A DNA stretch of 64,000 bases from Kaistia defluvii (GCF_026343955.1 NZ_JAPKNI010000005.1:62001-126000), one strand, 5' to 3'; positions 1 to 9,690 are shown, counted from the first letter of the stretch. Notes: generated from the letters alone by a model not told the origin. A program made the numbers and translations.

Positions 1-2550
1 GTCGATGACGCCGGCCAACGGCAGGGCGATCGTCGCCTCGCCGAGTACGGTCTGCACTGCGCCCTTCGGCGGCGCATCGGCCGCCGAGATCTCGGACGCC
101 CGCGCCAGGCGCTTGATCAGCGCATCATGCGTCGCCAGCCGCGCCGTCGTCTCCGCCGAAGCGCCGACGATGATCAGCGGCACCATGGCCCCCGGCGGCA
201 CGTTGATCTCGGATCGGACCGAGCGGACCGCCGAAATGAGCTCTACCAGCCAGTTGATCTCGGCCGCGGCCGCCTCGTCCTCGAAGTCGAGCGTCGGCCA
301 CGCGTTGAGCGCGAGAAGGCCCTCGCGGCGGCTGCCCTCGTCGGCCGTGCGCTCCCAAAGCTCTTCGGTGATGAAGGGCATGAAGGGATGCAGCAGCGTG
401 ACGATCCGGTCCAGCGTCCAGCCGATGGTGGCACGGGTTTCAGCCTTGGCGGCCTCGTCCTCGCCGTTCAGCACCGGCTTGACCAGCTCGAGATACCAGT
501 CGCAGAACGCGTTCCAGACGAAGCGATAGAGCGCGTTGGCGGCATCGTTGAAGCGATAGGCTTCCAGCGCCTCCGTCACGGCGCGCGCGGTGCGCGTCGT
601 CTCCGTCGCGATCCAGCGGTTCAACCGCTCCTTGGCCGTCGACGGGTCGAAGCCGGCCACCCGCGTCGCGCCATTCATCTCGGCGAAGCGCGAGGCGTTC
701 CAGAGCTTGGTCGCGAAGTTGCGATAGCCCTCGACACGCGACGTCGCGAGCTTGATGTCGCGGCCCTGCGCGGCCATGGCGGTCAGCGTGAAGCGCAGCG
801 CATCGGCGCCATACTCGTCGATCAGCGTGATCGGATCGATGACGTTGCCCTTCGACTTCGACATCTTGGCGCCCTTCTCGTCGCGGACGAGGGCGTGGAT
901 GTAGACGTCCTTGAAGGGTTCGACCGGGGTGCCGTTCTCGTCCTTCATGAAGTGCAGGCCCATCATCATCATCCGGGCGACCCAGAAGAAGATGATGTCG
1001 AAGCCGGTGATCAGCACGCTGGTCGGATAGTAACGGGCGAGTTCGTTGGTCTCGTCGGGCCAGCCGAGCGTCGAGAACGGCCACAGCGCCGAGGAGAACC
1101 AGGTATCGAGCACGTCCTCATCGCGCGTCAACGCGGCCGGCGCACCATAGTGAGCGGCTGCCAGAGCCGAAGCCTCGGCCGCGTCATAGGCGACGAACAC
1201 CTTGCCGTCCGGGCCATACCAGGCCGGGATCTGGTGTCCCCACCAGAGCTGGCGCGAGATGCACCACGGCTGGATGTTCTCCATCCACTCGAAATACGTC
1301 TTTTCCCAGTTCTTCGGGACGAAGTCCGTGCGGCCCTCGCGCACCGAGGCGATCGCCGGCTGCGCCAGCGTGTGCGCATCGACATACCACTGCTCGGTCA
1401 GGAACGGCTCGATGGGGACGCCGCCGCGATCGCCATGCGGCACGGTGTGCCCATGTTCCTCGATCTCGGCGAGATAACCCTGCTCTTCCATCATCGCGAC
1501 GACGGAATTGCGTACCGTGAAGCGGTCCAGGCCCTCGAAGGCAGAGATCGTGTCGGCAAGTGACGCCGTCTTGTCGAGGCCCGCGAGGAACTCGGCATTC
1601 CCGGCGATCGCCACGTTGGCCTGGCGATCGAGCACCGAGATCATCGGCAGGTTGTGCCGACGGCCGACCTCGAAATCGTTGAAGTCGTGCGCCGGCGTGA
1701 TCTTGACCGCGCCAGACCCCTTCTCGGGATCGGAATATTCGTCGGCGACGATCGGGATACGGCGACCGACCAGCGGCAGGATGGCATGCGCGCCGGCGGC
1801 GACGAAGGCCTGATAGCGCTCGTCATCCGGATGCACGGCAACGGCGGTGTCGCCGAGCATGGTTTCCGGCCGGGTCGTCGCCACGGTGATGAAGGTCGAC
1901 GCATCGTCGGGATCGAAGGTCTTGCCCTCGATCGGATAGCGGAAATGATAGAGCTTGCCCTTGGTCTCGACCTGGATGACCTCGAGATCCGAAATCGCCG
2001 TCTCCAGCTTCGGGTCCCAGTTGACCAGGCGCTTGTCCTTGTAGATCAGCCCGCCGCGATAGAGCTCGACAAACACCTTGAGCACGGCCTTGGACAGGCC
2101 CTCGTCCATGGTGAAACGCTCGCGCGACCAATCAGCGGAGGCGCCGAGGCGCTTCAACTGGCCGATGATCGTGCCGCCGGATTCGGCCTTCCACTTCCAG
2201 ATTTTCTCGACGAACGCCTCGCGGCCGATCTCGCGGCGACCCGGTTCCTGACGCTCAGCCATCTGCCGCTCGACCACCATCTGCGTGGCGATGCCGGCAT
2301 GGTCGAGGCCGACCTGCCAGAGAACGTCCTTGCCGCGCATGCGCTCGAAGCGGACGAGAACATCCTGCAGCGTGTTGTTGAGCGCGTGGCCCATATGCAG
2401 CGAGCCGGTGACGTTCGGCGGCGGGATCACGATAGAGAAAGGCTCGGCGCCGGGCTTCGCGCCAGCGCCTGCCTTGAAGGCGCCTTGGCCTTCCCAAGTT
2501 TCATAGATGCGCGGCTCGACCGCGGCCGCGTCATAATTCTTATCGAGCAT
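1..2550 (-). CDS. valS: Valyl-tRNA synthetase, N-terminal 850 residues (gene runs off the left edge)
   Basis: Class I aminoacyl-tRNA synthetase that charges tRNA-Val in the cytoplasm. About 850 of the usual roughly 940 residues are present; the C-terminal coiled-coil tRNA-binding arm and the stop codon lie beyond base 1. The frame opens with ATG at 2550 ([17 protein letters not shown]). Near residue 45 is [13 protein letters not shown], the class I HIGH signature, and the KMSKSKGN loop is encoded around 850-870. The editing (CP1) domain lies between them, including the segment [17 protein letters not shown]. It is the last gene in the popZ-valS direction, an order typical of Rhizobiales. Identity is very secure. 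Confidence 0.97.
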   Translation of the reverse strand, partial: MLDKNYDAAAVEPRIYETWEGQGAFKAGAGAKPGAEPFSIVIPPPNVTGSLHMGHALNNTLQDVLVRFERMRGKDVLWQVGLDHAGIATQMVVERQMAERQEPGRREIGREAFVEKIWKWKAESGGTIIGQLKRLGASADWSRERFTMDEGLSKAVLKVFVELYRGGLIYKDKRLVNWDPKLETAISDLEVIQVETKGKLYHFRYPIEGKTFDPDDASTFITVATTRPETMLGDTAVAVHPDDERYQAFVAAGAHAILPLVGRRIPIVADEYSDPEKGSGAVKITPAHDFNDFEVGRRHNLPMISVLDRQANVAIAGNAEFLAGLDKTASLADTISAFEGLDRFTVRNSVVAMMEEQGYLAEIEEHGHTVPHGDRGGVPIEPFLTEQWYVDAHTLAQPAIASVREGRTDFVPKNWEKTYFEWMENIQPWCISRQLWWGHQIPAWYGPDGKVFVAYDAAEASALAAAHYGAPAALTRDEDVLDTWFSSALWPFSTLGWPDETNELARYYPTSVLITGFDIIFFWVARMMMMGLHFMKDENGTPVEPFKDVYIHALVRDEKGAKMSKSKGNVIDPITLIDEYGADALRFTLTAMAAQGRDIKLATSRVEGYRNFATKLWNASRFAEMNGATRVAGFDPSTAKERLNRWIATETTRTARAVTEALEAYRFNDAANALYRFVWNAFCDWYLELVKPVLNGEDEAAKAETRATIGWTLDRIVTLLHPFMPFITEELWERTADEGSRREGLLALNAWPTLDFEDEAAAAEINWLVELISAVRSVRSEINVPPGAMVPLIIVGASAETTARLATHDALIKRLARASEISAADAPPKGAVQTVLGEATIALPLAGVID

Positions 2551-2725
2551 GACCGTTTCCGGATGAGGAATTTGAACTGGTGTAAATCGGATGGTCGCGG
2601 GCGAGTCAACCGCGCAGCCGCAAAGCCGGATCCGCCGCGCGCGCCGAATGCTTGCATAGAGGAAGCCGGGAGGCGCGCCGTGACAAGGAAGACGAAGCGC
2701 CGTCCATCCCGCGGATACCGGAGCC

Positions 2726-3388
2726 TTAGCGACCGCGCGAGACCCGCTCGATCTCGTCGCGCACCAGCCGCTCGACCAGTGGCGGAAGGTTGGTGTCCAG
2801 CCAGGTCTTCAGCATCGGCCGAAGCATGTCCTTGACCAGATCCTCGAGCGTCGGCGACGTGCCGGCCTGGACCGTACTGGCCAGATTGCCGAAGGCCGAG
2901 TGAACGATGGCATCGGCAGCCGGCGACAGCAGCGGCTCGCCGGCGGGGAGTTCGTCCCGGAGAGGCCGGGCCGGAGAAACGGGTGCGGGCGCAGCCACTT
3001 CCGCGCGGACGGGCGCCGGAGCACGGGAGGGTTCCGCGGCTCGAGCCGGCTCGGCGGCGCGCACCGATTCGGGTGCCGGCGCCGGCGCCGCCGGGCGCAG
3101 CATGCGCGGCTCGACCATCGCGGCCGGCGCGATCGGCGCCGGTTCGGGCGTGACTGCTTCGGTACGGGCCGGGGCAGCCGGCGGCGCGGCGAACTCGGCC
3201 ACGCGGGCGCTGAACAGCGCATCGATATCGGCGGCGGATACAGGGACGCCGGGCAGCTTCGGCGGGAGCGCCGTCAGCTCGGAAGCCTTGGGCGCCGCGA
3301 GACCATGTTCGTCCTCGGAGATGATCCGGCGGATCGAGGCGAGGATTTCCTCCATCGAAGGCTCTTGTGCCGCACTGACTTTGGCCAT
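2726..3388 (-). CDS. popZ: Polar organizing protein PopZ (DUF2497)
   Basis: 220 residues. In Alphaproteobacteria PopZ forms a matrix at the cell pole that anchors the chromosome origin and recruits cell-cycle regulators. The N-terminal helix [18 protein letters not shown] is the family hallmark. It is followed by a long Pro/Ala/Glu-rich disordered linker (about residues 35-160) and a C-terminal helical oligomerisation region containing [20 protein letters not shown]. The ATG at 3388 has a GGGG-type ribosome site seven bases upstream. The gene precedes valS in the same direction, 175 bases away. The assignment rests on the two conserved ends; the low-complexity middle is normal for the family. 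Confidence 0.93.
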   Translation of the reverse strand: MAKVSAAQEPSMEEILASIRRIISEDEHGLAAPKASELTALPPKLPGVPVSAADIDALFSARVAEFAAPPAAPARTEAVTPEPAPIAPAAMVEPRMLRPAAPAPAPESVRAAEPARAAEPSRAPAPVRAEVAAPAPVSPARPLRDELPAGEPLLSPAADAIVHSAFGNLASTVQAGTSPTLEDLVKDMLRPMLKTWLDTNLPPLVERLVRDEIERVSRGR

Positions 3389-3459
3389 CGCTACCCCTCA
3401 CCCACGGAACTCAGTCGAATCGCTTTGAGAATCCAGCGATTCCAAGGGCCAGAGTAGCG

Positions 3460-3496
3460 AAAAGCACGACCGGCCGGAACACGACCGGTCGCTTTT
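3460..3496 (-). terminator. Probable intrinsic terminator after tolC
   Basis: Bases 3460-3465 (AAAAGC) pair with 3491-3496 and 3468-3473 (GACCGG) pair with 3485-3490, leaving a two-base bulge and an 11-base loop. Read on the minus strand the hairpin lies 19 bases past the tolC stop and ends in GCTTTT. The bulge makes it imperfect. Confidence 0.5.
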
Positions 3497-3514
3497 CCCC
3501 GACTGGAGGCTCGA

Positions 3515-4894
3515 CTACCGGCCGTCCGGCGTGCGCAGGCCGATCCACTTGTCGCGAACCGCCTGGTAGTGCTGCTTCGGCTCGTAGCGCTGAACCTTGA
3601 GACCCAGGTTCTCGGCCGAAAGCGATCCGGCGGTCGACATCAGCGTGTAGGAGGCAACGACCTCGGAGCGCTGCGCCAGAATCAGCGTCTCGCGCGCCTG
3701 CAGCAGCGACTGCTGCTGGTTCAGCACGTCGAGGGTGGTGCGCTGGCCGACCTTCTGCTCTTCGATGACGCCTTCGAGGGCGAGCTGCGAAGCGCGGATC
3801 TGTTCCTGGGCGGAGGTGATCGAAGCCCGGGCGGCCTGAAGCTGACCGAAGGCGGAAACGCCGGCGGCGCGAACCTGGTCACGCGCCGAATCCAGCTGGA
3901 TCCGGTACTGGCCGAGCGTCTCTTTCGCCTGGCGGGTCTGCGAATAGACCACGCCGCCTTCATAGATCGGCACGCTCAGATTGGCCGTTATCGTGGCCGA
4001 ATTGCCCCACGAACCGGTATTCGAGGAATCATCGCTATGGGCAAGCTGGCCCTGAACCGACACGGTCGGCAGCAACTGTCCTTCGATCACCTTCACGTTG
4101 AAGGCGGCCGTGTCGACATTGTAGCTGGCGGCGCGAATGCTCGGATGACGCGACTGACCGGCCGACACCGTGGCGCTTTCCGACTTGGGAAGCAGGCGCG
4201 AATTGACGGACGGCGTCTGCAGGCTCTTCGGCGTCGTGCCGATGATCTGCACATAGGTCGCGATTGCGGAATTCAGATTCGCGATAGCGACATCATATTC
4301 CGTCTGGCCCTGGCTCAGTGCGGCATCGGTCTGCGCCAGATCGGTACGCGTGCCCTCGCCCACCTTCAGGCGGTCGGCGGCGGCGCGCTGCTGCTCGCGC
4401 AGGAAGGCAATATTCTGATCACGAAGGGCGACGATGCCCTTGTAGTAGATGACATTGGTATAGGCGGTCACCGCATCGAGCAGCACGTCCTGCTCGGTCG
4501 AGCGCAGGATCTCGCGTCCGGCGAGAACCGCCGACTCGGCCTGCTTCACGGAATTCTGCGTGCGAAAACCGCGGAAGATCGGCTGTTCGATGGTCAGGCC
4601 ATAGCCACGTGGCCAGGTCGTCGACGACCCGACGGGAAGCTGCGGCGACGTGCGCCCCCGCGTGTAGGACGGCCCGATGAACGCGCTGCCCGTCAGCACG
4701 GGGCGGTAGCCCGACAATGCCTGGGGAACGTTTTCGTCGGTCGCGCGTAGTTGAGCGCGCATCGCATTCAGCGTGGGGTTGGAATTATACGTCTGCGAAA
4801 GGGCGGAAGTCAGCGTTTCGGCATATACCGAGGGGGCAGCTACGATAACCGCAGCCATGGCTACGGTTGCCAGATAGACCCGGGAAAAAAACAC
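3515..4894 (-). CDS. tolC: TolC family outer membrane efflux/secretion channel
   Basis: 459 residues. TolC trimers form the outer-membrane and periplasmic duct for tripartite drug efflux pumps and type I secretion. A signal peptide is visible (about residues 1-25, ending SVYA-ETL). The rest shows the duplicated TolC pattern of long Gln/Ala-rich helices, with the repeat signatures DLAQTDAALSQGQTEYDVA in the first half and GQRTTLDVLNQQQSLLQARE in the second. The start is a GTG at 4894 preceded by GAGGTTTCCAAC, a reasonable ribosome site, and the encoded leader is immediately hydrophobic. Length is normal. No inner-membrane pump partners lie nearby, so it probably serves several systems. Confidence 0.95.
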   Translation of the reverse strand: MFFSRVYLATVAMAAVIVAAPSVYAETLTSALSQTYNSNPTLNAMRAQLRATDENVPQALSGYRPVLTGSAFIGPSYTRGRTSPQLPVGSSTTWPRGYGLTIEQPIFRGFRTQNSVKQAESAVLAGREILRSTEQDVLLDAVTAYTNVIYYKGIVALRDQNIAFLREQQRAAADRLKVGEGTRTDLAQTDAALSQGQTEYDVAIANLNSAIATYVQIIGTTPKSLQTPSVNSRLLPKSESATVSAGQSRHPSIRAASYNVDTAAFNVKVIEGQLLPTVSVQGQLAHSDDSSNTGSWGNSATITANLSVPIYEGGVVYSQTRQAKETLGQYRIQLDSARDQVRAAGVSAFGQLQAARASITSAQEQIRASQLALEGVIEEQKVGQRTTLDVLNQQQSLLQARETLILAQRSEVVASYTLMSTAGSLSAENLGLKVQRYEPKQHYQAVRDKWIGLRTPDGR

Positions 4895-4962
4895 GTTGGA
4901 AACCTCGGCGTTGCGAGGCGACGCCCCCCTACCGGACGTCCACCGTCGGACAATACATCGTT

Positions 4963-4990
4963 AATGTACGCGAGCCCCCGTGACGGTCAA
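4963..4990 (-). promoter_or_regulatory. Candidate sigma-70 type promoter for tolC
   Basis: On the minus strand TTGACC (4985-4990) is followed after 16 bases by TACATT (4963-4968). This would start transcription about 60 bases ahead of the tolC GTG. It is a pattern match only and other -10 choices exist. Confidence 0.45.
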
Positions 4991-5062
4991 ATGGCATGAG
5001 GGGCGAAACGTTGGATAAAGCGCGCCGTGCGACGGGAAAGCCACAGATACCGCTCAACGAAA

Positions 5063-5090
5063 GAGCGGGTGACAGGCCGCCAACCCGCTC
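5063..5090 (-). terminator. Hairpin after the PCMT-like gene
   Basis: A perfect 8-bp stem GAGCGGGT (5063-5070) / ACCCGCTC (5083-5090) with a 12-base loop lies just past the stop at 5104 on the minus strand. It is followed by the moderately T-rich CTTTCGTTG. It probably separates this gene from the tolC promoter region. Confidence 0.5.
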
Positions 5091-5103
5091 ATTTCATGGG
5101 GAA

Positions 5104-5772
5104 TCAGAACACGAACGACTTGGGCCTGGCGAATCCGGGCAAGGCGCGGACGGAGGTGTTGAACGCCGGCAGGCCGCTGACCGACCCGCCCGATCGCGTG
5201 TAGATCATGGCTTTTGCCGCCAGTCCGTTGGTGCCGACCACGGCGATGATTCGGCCGCCCTCGCCGAGCTGCTCGATCAGCGCCGGAGGAATGAGTTCCA
5301 CCGCGCCTTCCAGCAGAATCACGTCATAGGGCGCCTGCGCGGCATGGCCTTCCGGCAGCGGCCCGCCGACGACTTCGACATTCGTGATGCCAAGCTTGGC
5401 CAGATTGTCGCGCGCGGTCGCGGCGAGGGTCTCGTCCGATTCGAGCGCGACCACCGAGGCGGCGAGATGGCTGAGAATGGCGGTGGAATAGCCGGTCGCC
5501 GTGCCGACGTCGAGAACGCGATCGGTCGGCAGGATCGCGGCAAGCTGCACCAGCTTTGCCAGGGGGCCCGGCTCCATGACATAGCGCGGCGCGCTGCCGG
5601 GAGCCGACACGAGCAGATCCTCGTCGATATAGGCGAGCGGCTTCAGATGATCGGGCGCGAAGATCTCGCGCGGTACCGCGGCGAAAGCGTCGAGTACATC
5701 GTACTCGGTCACGTCGACGGTACGAATCTGGCAGTCCACCATCGTGGTTCGCGCCTTGGCGAAATCGACCAT
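5104..5772 (-). CDS. PCMT-family methyltransferase (protein-L-isoaspartate O-methyltransferase-like)
   Basis: 222 residues. A class I SAM methyltransferase of the PCMT family, with motif I RVLDVGTATGYSTAIL and post-I ALESDE. The frame is open further upstream, but the start is placed at the ATG at 5772 (MVDFAKARTTMVDCQIRTVD). Rhizobial homologues begin there and AAAGGG lies 9-14 bases upstream. True isoaspartyl methyltransferases carry a QPY-type substrate motif before motif I; here the equivalent stretch is SAPRYVMEPGPLAKLVQ, so repair of isoaspartate is doubtful. It sits beside tolC, an order seen in relatives. A second, different PCMT-family gene lies at 52690-53382. Confidence 0.85.
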   Translation of the reverse strand: MVDFAKARTTMVDCQIRTVDVTEYDVLDAFAAVPREIFAPDHLKPLAYIDEDLLVSAPGSAPRYVMEPGPLAKLVQLAAILPTDRVLDVGTATGYSTAILSHLAASVVALESDETLAATARDNLAKLGITNVEVVGGPLPEGHAAQAPYDVILLEGAVELIPPALIEQLGEGGRIIAVVGTNGLAAKAMIYTRSGGSVSGLPAFNTSVRALPGFARPKSFVF

Positions 5773-6023
5773 GATCAGGGACCCTTTATCGTCATTGTGG
5801 CAATAGACGTTCCAATACCGGGCGTTCGGCAAGGTGACAAGCCATTCCGGAGGGGCGCGGCGCCGCAGGCGCTCCGCCAATCCCCGACGCCGCAGGGGAT
5901 AGCCAAACCGCATCATCTTCCTGTTACATGGGCTGTCCATACGACCCCGTGAAACGACGCGTCGGGATCCACGGGATTCGCGGTTGTCGTTCGATCAGCC
6001 CAATCTGAAAGAGGATACAGTCG

Positions 6024-6890
6024 ATGGTACGCAAGACACTCTATGGCGCCGCAATTGCCCTTCTGAGCCTTTCCACCATTCAAGCTGCTGTCGCGGAACC
6101 GACGATTGACAACAGTGCACTTGAAGCGACTGCATTCCGCCCGCACGAGCGCACCTTCGGGCTCGTCTATACGATGCCGGCCGAGACCAACGAGACGCTG
6201 CATCGCTCGCTCGGCGGGATGCTGACCGAGCGCCTTCTGACGCTCGGCCTCGAGACCGAGGCCATCCGCACCAACATTCCGCATGTCACGGTGGTGCATA
6301 TCCACAACGCCGACCCGGCCACGCCGGCGAAGATGCTCAAGGCGCTGCCGACACCGCCGAAGCCGCTCACCGTCACGCTGAAGAAGTTCTACACGACCGA
6401 GGCCGCCAAGGGCGCCGGGCAGCCCTGGTGGCTCGACCTCGGCGTGGTCAAGGAAGGCGACGGCTACGAGCGGATGATGGCCTACAACACCGCCGCGACC
6501 GCCGCCCTGACGCCGCTGCGCGACGGCCCCCTGCCGCGCGTCACCGGCCCGGTCTTCGCCAAGATGTCCGATGCCGGCAAGGACCTGGTCAAGACCGTCG
6601 GCGTCAGCGGCGTCAACGTGGTGAAGAACGGCGAGGAGCTGCGCTCGCACAATCCGCACAACACCCTCGTCTACAGCACCAAGACCTTCTCGCCGGAAAT
6701 CCAGCAGTCGATGGGCGAGCTCGCCGACCAGTTCAACCAGATCCTGCCGGAAGGCATTCCGGCGACGTTCAAGACAGTCTCGATCGTGGAACTGGCCTTC
6801 TCGGGCAACGTCACGCGCGAGATCTACCGCGTCGATCTCGAGACCGGCGCCGTCCTCGACGTCGCGACCGGCAAGACCGTCACCCGCTGA
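6024..6890 (+). CDS. Secreted 2H-phosphoesterase-like protein, function unknown
   Basis: 288 residues with a clear Sec signal peptide (about residues 1-24, cut after QAAVA). The mature part carries two HxT motifs: HVT at residues 87-89 inside TNIPHVTVVHIHN, and HNT at 212-214 inside HNPHNTLVYS. They are 125 residues apart, each in a beta-strand-like setting, which is the active-site layout of the 2H phosphoesterase / LigT fold. That family cleaves or forms 2'-5' or cyclic phosphodiesters; most members are cytoplasmic, so export is unusual. ATG at 6024 follows AGAGG by nine bases. The substrate is unknown and the fold assignment is inferred from motifs only. Confidence 0.75.
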   Translation: MVRKTLYGAAIALLSLSTIQAAVAEPTIDNSALEATAFRPHERTFGLVYTMPAETNETLHRSLGGMLTERLLTLGLETEAIRTNIPHVTVVHIHNADPATPAKMLKALPTPPKPLTVTLKKFYTTEAAKGAGQPWWLDLGVVKEGDGYERMMAYNTAATAALTPLRDGPLPRVTGPVFAKMSDAGKDLVKTVGVSGVNVVKNGEELRSHNPHNTLVYSTKTFSPEIQQSMGELADQFNQILPEGIPATFKTVSIVELAFSGNVTREIYRVDLETGAVLDVATGKTVTR

Positions 6891-6905
6891 CGTCTCTTCC
6901 AACGG

Positions 6906-6934
6906 GGCGGGGCGGTCTTCCGGACCGTCCCGCC
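6906..6934 (+). terminator. Probable terminator after the secreted 2H-like gene
   Basis: A 12-bp stem with one G-U pair (6906-6917 with 6923-6934) and a five-base loop begins 16 bases after the stop. The following run is TTCCCTG, so there is only a weak T-tract. Confidence 0.5.
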
Positions 6935-7127
6935 TTCCCTGCCCGGCCGTCGCGCGGCTCGGGCGCCGTCCTCCACAGCCTTGCGCCGGCATTGTTGACG
7001 ATCGGACTAGACGCCGCCGCCGCGAGCTTGTAGAAGCCGCCAGACGGTCGCGGAAGCACAGCTCCCTCGCCCGTTGCGCGGCTCAGGTCCTTCCGATTGC
7101 CCTGAAATGCGCCTGCCGGATATCCCG

Positions 7128-7144
7128 CCGAAATCTGATTTCGG
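7128..7144. promoter_or_regulatory. Palindrome upstream of tRNA-Cys
   Basis: CCGAAATC-T-GATTTCGG, an 8-bp perfect inverted repeat around one base, ends 18 bases before the tRNA gene. It could be a protein-binding site or chance; no recognisable promoter overlaps it clearly. Confidence 0.3.
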
Positions 7145-7162
7145 GCGGCATATCAACGAGAT

Positions 7163-7236
7163 GGCCTCGTGGCGGAATGGTTACGCAGAGGACTGCAAAT
7201 CCTTGCATCCCGGTTCGATTCCGGGCGAGGCCTCCA
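7163..7236 (+). tRNA. tRNA-Cys (anticodon GCA), CCA encoded
   Basis: A full cloverleaf can be drawn. The acceptor arm GGCCTCG (7163-7169) pairs with CGAGGCC (7226-7232), followed by T and an encoded CCA at 7234-7236. The anticodon loop CTGCAAA reads GCA, and the T arm is CCCGG-TTCGATT-CCGGG. There is no variable-arm extension. It is a lone tRNA, not in a cluster. Confidence 0.97.
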
Positions 7237-7299
7237 CCCTTCTTCTTCCAGTGACATTCACCCCTCGGGGGTGCCGGGCCACGGTGGGAACACCGGGGG

Positions 7300-8250
7300 T
7301 CATTCGGCGTTCGCACCCGACAGGGCTGGTTCGGGTCTCCTCCCTGGCGATTGCGGAAGGGTCCGGGTCACCGACTCGATGAAGCGCACCGTGTCGTCCA
7401 GAACCGCCGCCCGAGCGCGAAGCAAGGGTGAGAAGGCGCCGATAAGGGTGCGGTGATCGACGCCAGGATAGAGCACCTCCGTAACCTGCCCGCCACGCGA
7501 CTCGATCTTGCGGGCAAGGCGCGTCGTGTTGCCGGGATCCACCGTCCTATCCTGCGTTCCCGCCGCGACGAAGATCGGCGCCGCCTGGCCGTCGACGAAA
7601 TGGATCGGCTGGGTGCGCGCGCGCCGATCGGCGGGCCCGAAAATATCCTTGAGCTTCGGATCGGTCAGGGGCAGGAAATCATAGGGTCCGGCAAGCCCGA
7701 CCATTCCCCTTATGTCCCGGCGGCTGTCGAGCCCAACAGCGGCCAGCCATTGAGAATCCAGCGCCAGCATGGCGGCGATATGGGCTCCGGCAGAGTGCCC
7801 GATCAGAACGATCTTGGTGGGATCGCCGCCATAGTCGGCGACGTGGTCGCGCGTCCAGCGCACGGCCTCCGCGCCGTCGCGCAAGAAGCCCGGAAAGCGG
7901 ACTTCCGGATAGACCCGGTAGTCGGGAATGACCGTGACGATGCCGCGACGGGCGAGTGCGGCGCCGACGAAGCGATAGGTTGCCCGATCGCCCTCCTCCC
8001 ACGTCCCGCCATAGAACATTACGGCGACCGGCAGGCTCTCGGCCCCACCGCGCGGCCGATAGATATCCAGCTGATTTCGCGGCCCCGGCCCGTAGGGAAC
8101 GTTGGACGCGGCACGATTGTTGGCGAAGGCAGCGAGGCCGTTCAGAAAATCGACCGGAGAGAACCACATGACATTTCCCAGATAGACGATCGCGGCGATG
8201 GCCAGGCCCAGGACGCTCCAGCGCAGCCATGGCCTCGGGCGCGAAGCCAT
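7300..8250 (-). CDS. Membrane-anchored alpha/beta hydrolase (carboxylesterase-like)
   Basis: 316 residues from the ATG at 8250. The frame is open to 8403 and the start is uncertain, but this ATG places a hydrophobic anchor (WSVLGLAIAAIVYLG) near the N terminus. The catalytic core shows YGGTW (oxyanion loop, HGG variant), GHSAGAH with Ser at about residue 153, AGTQDRTV supplying the Asp, and PGVDHRTL supplying the His. The pattern matches the esterase/lipase branch that includes the BD-FAE group and arylformamidase-like enzymes. The substrate is unknown; a periplasm-facing esterase is the simplest reading. It is divergent from cobC. Confidence 0.85.
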   Translation of the reverse strand: MASRPRPWLRWSVLGLAIAAIVYLGNVMWFSPVDFLNGLAAFANNRAASNVPYGPGPRNQLDIYRPRGGAESLPVAVMFYGGTWEEGDRATYRFVGAALARRGIVTVIPDYRVYPEVRFPGFLRDGAEAVRWTRDHVADYGGDPTKIVLIGHSAGAHIAAMLALDSQWLAAVGLDSRRDIRGMVGLAGPYDFLPLTDPKLKDIFGPADRRARTQPIHFVDGQAAPIFVAAGTQDRTVDPGNTTRLARKIESRGGQVTEVLYPGVDHRTLIGAFSPLLRARAAVLDDTVRFIESVTRTLPQSPGRRPEPALSGANAE

Positions 8251-8483
8251 GACGGTCAGCGCGGCGCCCCCGCCGGGATTGCCGGTCGAGACGTGCGAGG
8301 CGGAGAGACGGATCGGCGCGAGAAGGCGCCGGGCGAGGCGGGGGATCGAGACCATGATGGCTATACGGACCGCAGTCCCGAAAAGTTCCGCGCCGAAAAA
8401 CAATCCCTTCGAACCCCTCGGATGATCGGCAGCCCTCGGCCGCCGGATTGCCAGCGGGGGTCGTTCGGGGCGATAAGACCGCC

Positions 8484-9494
8484 ATGCTGGATCATCCCCT
8501 CGCCCCCCGTCACGGCGGCGCCCTTCGCGACGCTTCCGCGCGCTATGGCGTGGCGCTGGAGAACTGGCTCGATCTCTCGACAGGCATCAACCCATACCCG
8601 TACCCGTTGGCGGATCTGCCGGCTTCAGACTTCCACCGCCTGCCCGATCCAGCCGCCCTCGCCGATCTGCTGGCGGTAGCGCGCAAGGCCTATGACGTCC
8701 CGGCCAAGGCAACCATCGCGGCCATGCCCGGCTCGGATCTCGCGCTGCGCCTGTTGCCGCTCGTCGCGCCGGCCGGCGATGTCGCGATTCTCTCGCCAAC
8801 CTATTCCGGCCATGCCGAGGCATGGCGACGCGCGGGGCGCTCCGTTCATGCAGCGGCGTCGCTCGGCGAGGCGGCCGAGCAGGCAGCCATCGTGGCGCTC
8901 GTCAATCCGAACAATCCCGATGGCCGCGCCGTGGCCCCGGCAGAGCTATTGCGGGTCGCCGAGCAACTGGCCCAGCGCGATGGTCTGCTGATTGTCGACG
9001 AAGCGTTTGGCGAGGTCGCAGCCGCGCTTAGCATGATCCCGCATCTGGGCGCGCCGCCGATCGTGGTGCTGCGCTCGTTCGGAAAATTCTATGGCCTGGC
9101 CGGTCTGCGGCTCGGCTTCGTTCTGGGGCAGGACGTTCTCGTCGAGCGCCTGCGCGACCTCGTCGGCGATTGGCCCGTTTCCGGCCCGGCCCTGTCACTG
9201 GGACGCCAGGCACTTGGCGATTCGGCCTGGCAGTCGGCCAACCGGCAGCGGCTTGCCGCGGCTCGGGCGCGGCTCGAGGCCCTGCTCGCCGGCGCCGGAC
9301 TGGCGGTCGAGGGCGGCACGGACCTCTTCGTCCTGATCCGCACCCCGCAAGCCGTCGCGATGCATGAGTCGCTGGCGCGCGCGGGCATCTGGACGCGGGT
9401 CTTCGCCGACCAGCCGGACCGCATCCGGATCGGCCTGCCGCCGGAGGACGGCTTCGACCGATTGGAGAGGCTCCTCCGTTCCGTCGGGCCCTAG
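8484..9494 (+). CDS. cobC: Threonine-phosphate decarboxylase-like aminotransferase (cobalamin side chain)
   Basis: 336 residues from the ATG at 8484 (MLDHPLAPRHGGAL); a longer frame opens at 8448 but lacks the family N terminus. A fold type I PLP enzyme: the lysine that binds PLP is in SFGKFYGLAGLRLGF, with NPNNPDGR and IVDEAFGE upstream, all typical of CobC/CobD. The family makes (R)-1-amino-2-propanol phosphate for the nucleotide loop of cobalamin. Unlike the usual arrangement, no other cob gene is adjacent and no cobalamin riboswitch is apparent in the short divergent gap. A histidinol-phosphate aminotransferase relative cannot be fully excluded, but the short length and LDLSTGINPYPYPL favour CobC. 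Confidence 0.85.
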   Translation: MLDHPLAPRHGGALRDASARYGVALENWLDLSTGINPYPYPLADLPASDFHRLPDPAALADLLAVARKAYDVPAKATIAAMPGSDLALRLLPLVAPAGDVAILSPTYSGHAEAWRRAGRSVHAAASLGEAAEQAAIVALVNPNNPDGRAVAPAELLRVAEQLAQRDGLLIVDEAFGEVAAALSMIPHLGAPPIVVLRSFGKFYGLAGLRLGFVLGQDVLVERLRDLVGDWPVSGPALSLGRQALGDSAWQSANRQRLAAARARLEALLAGAGLAVEGGTDLFVLIRTPQAVAMHESLARAGIWTRVFADQPDRIRIGLPPEDGFDRLERLLRSVGP

Positions 9495-9690
9495 CTGCAA
9501 CCGCCTCCGCGCCTCATCCTGCGCCGGTCGATATTCGCAAGAGGTGGCGCAGTCGGAACGGACCATCGGCGGACTTCCGTGTCGAGCACCCGACAGGATC
9601 CGTGAAAAATCGGCCGTCGCTTGACTATCCCGACGCGATGGCAAGGATGCGACACAACCGATGCCAGTGCGCGCAGGAGACCAGGGGCCG

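Noticed and set aside
8404-8483. Cobalamin riboswitch before cobC
   Set aside because: The divergent gap is only 80 bases to the ATG, part of it within the possible longer hydrolase frame, and shows no B12-box-like conserved core.
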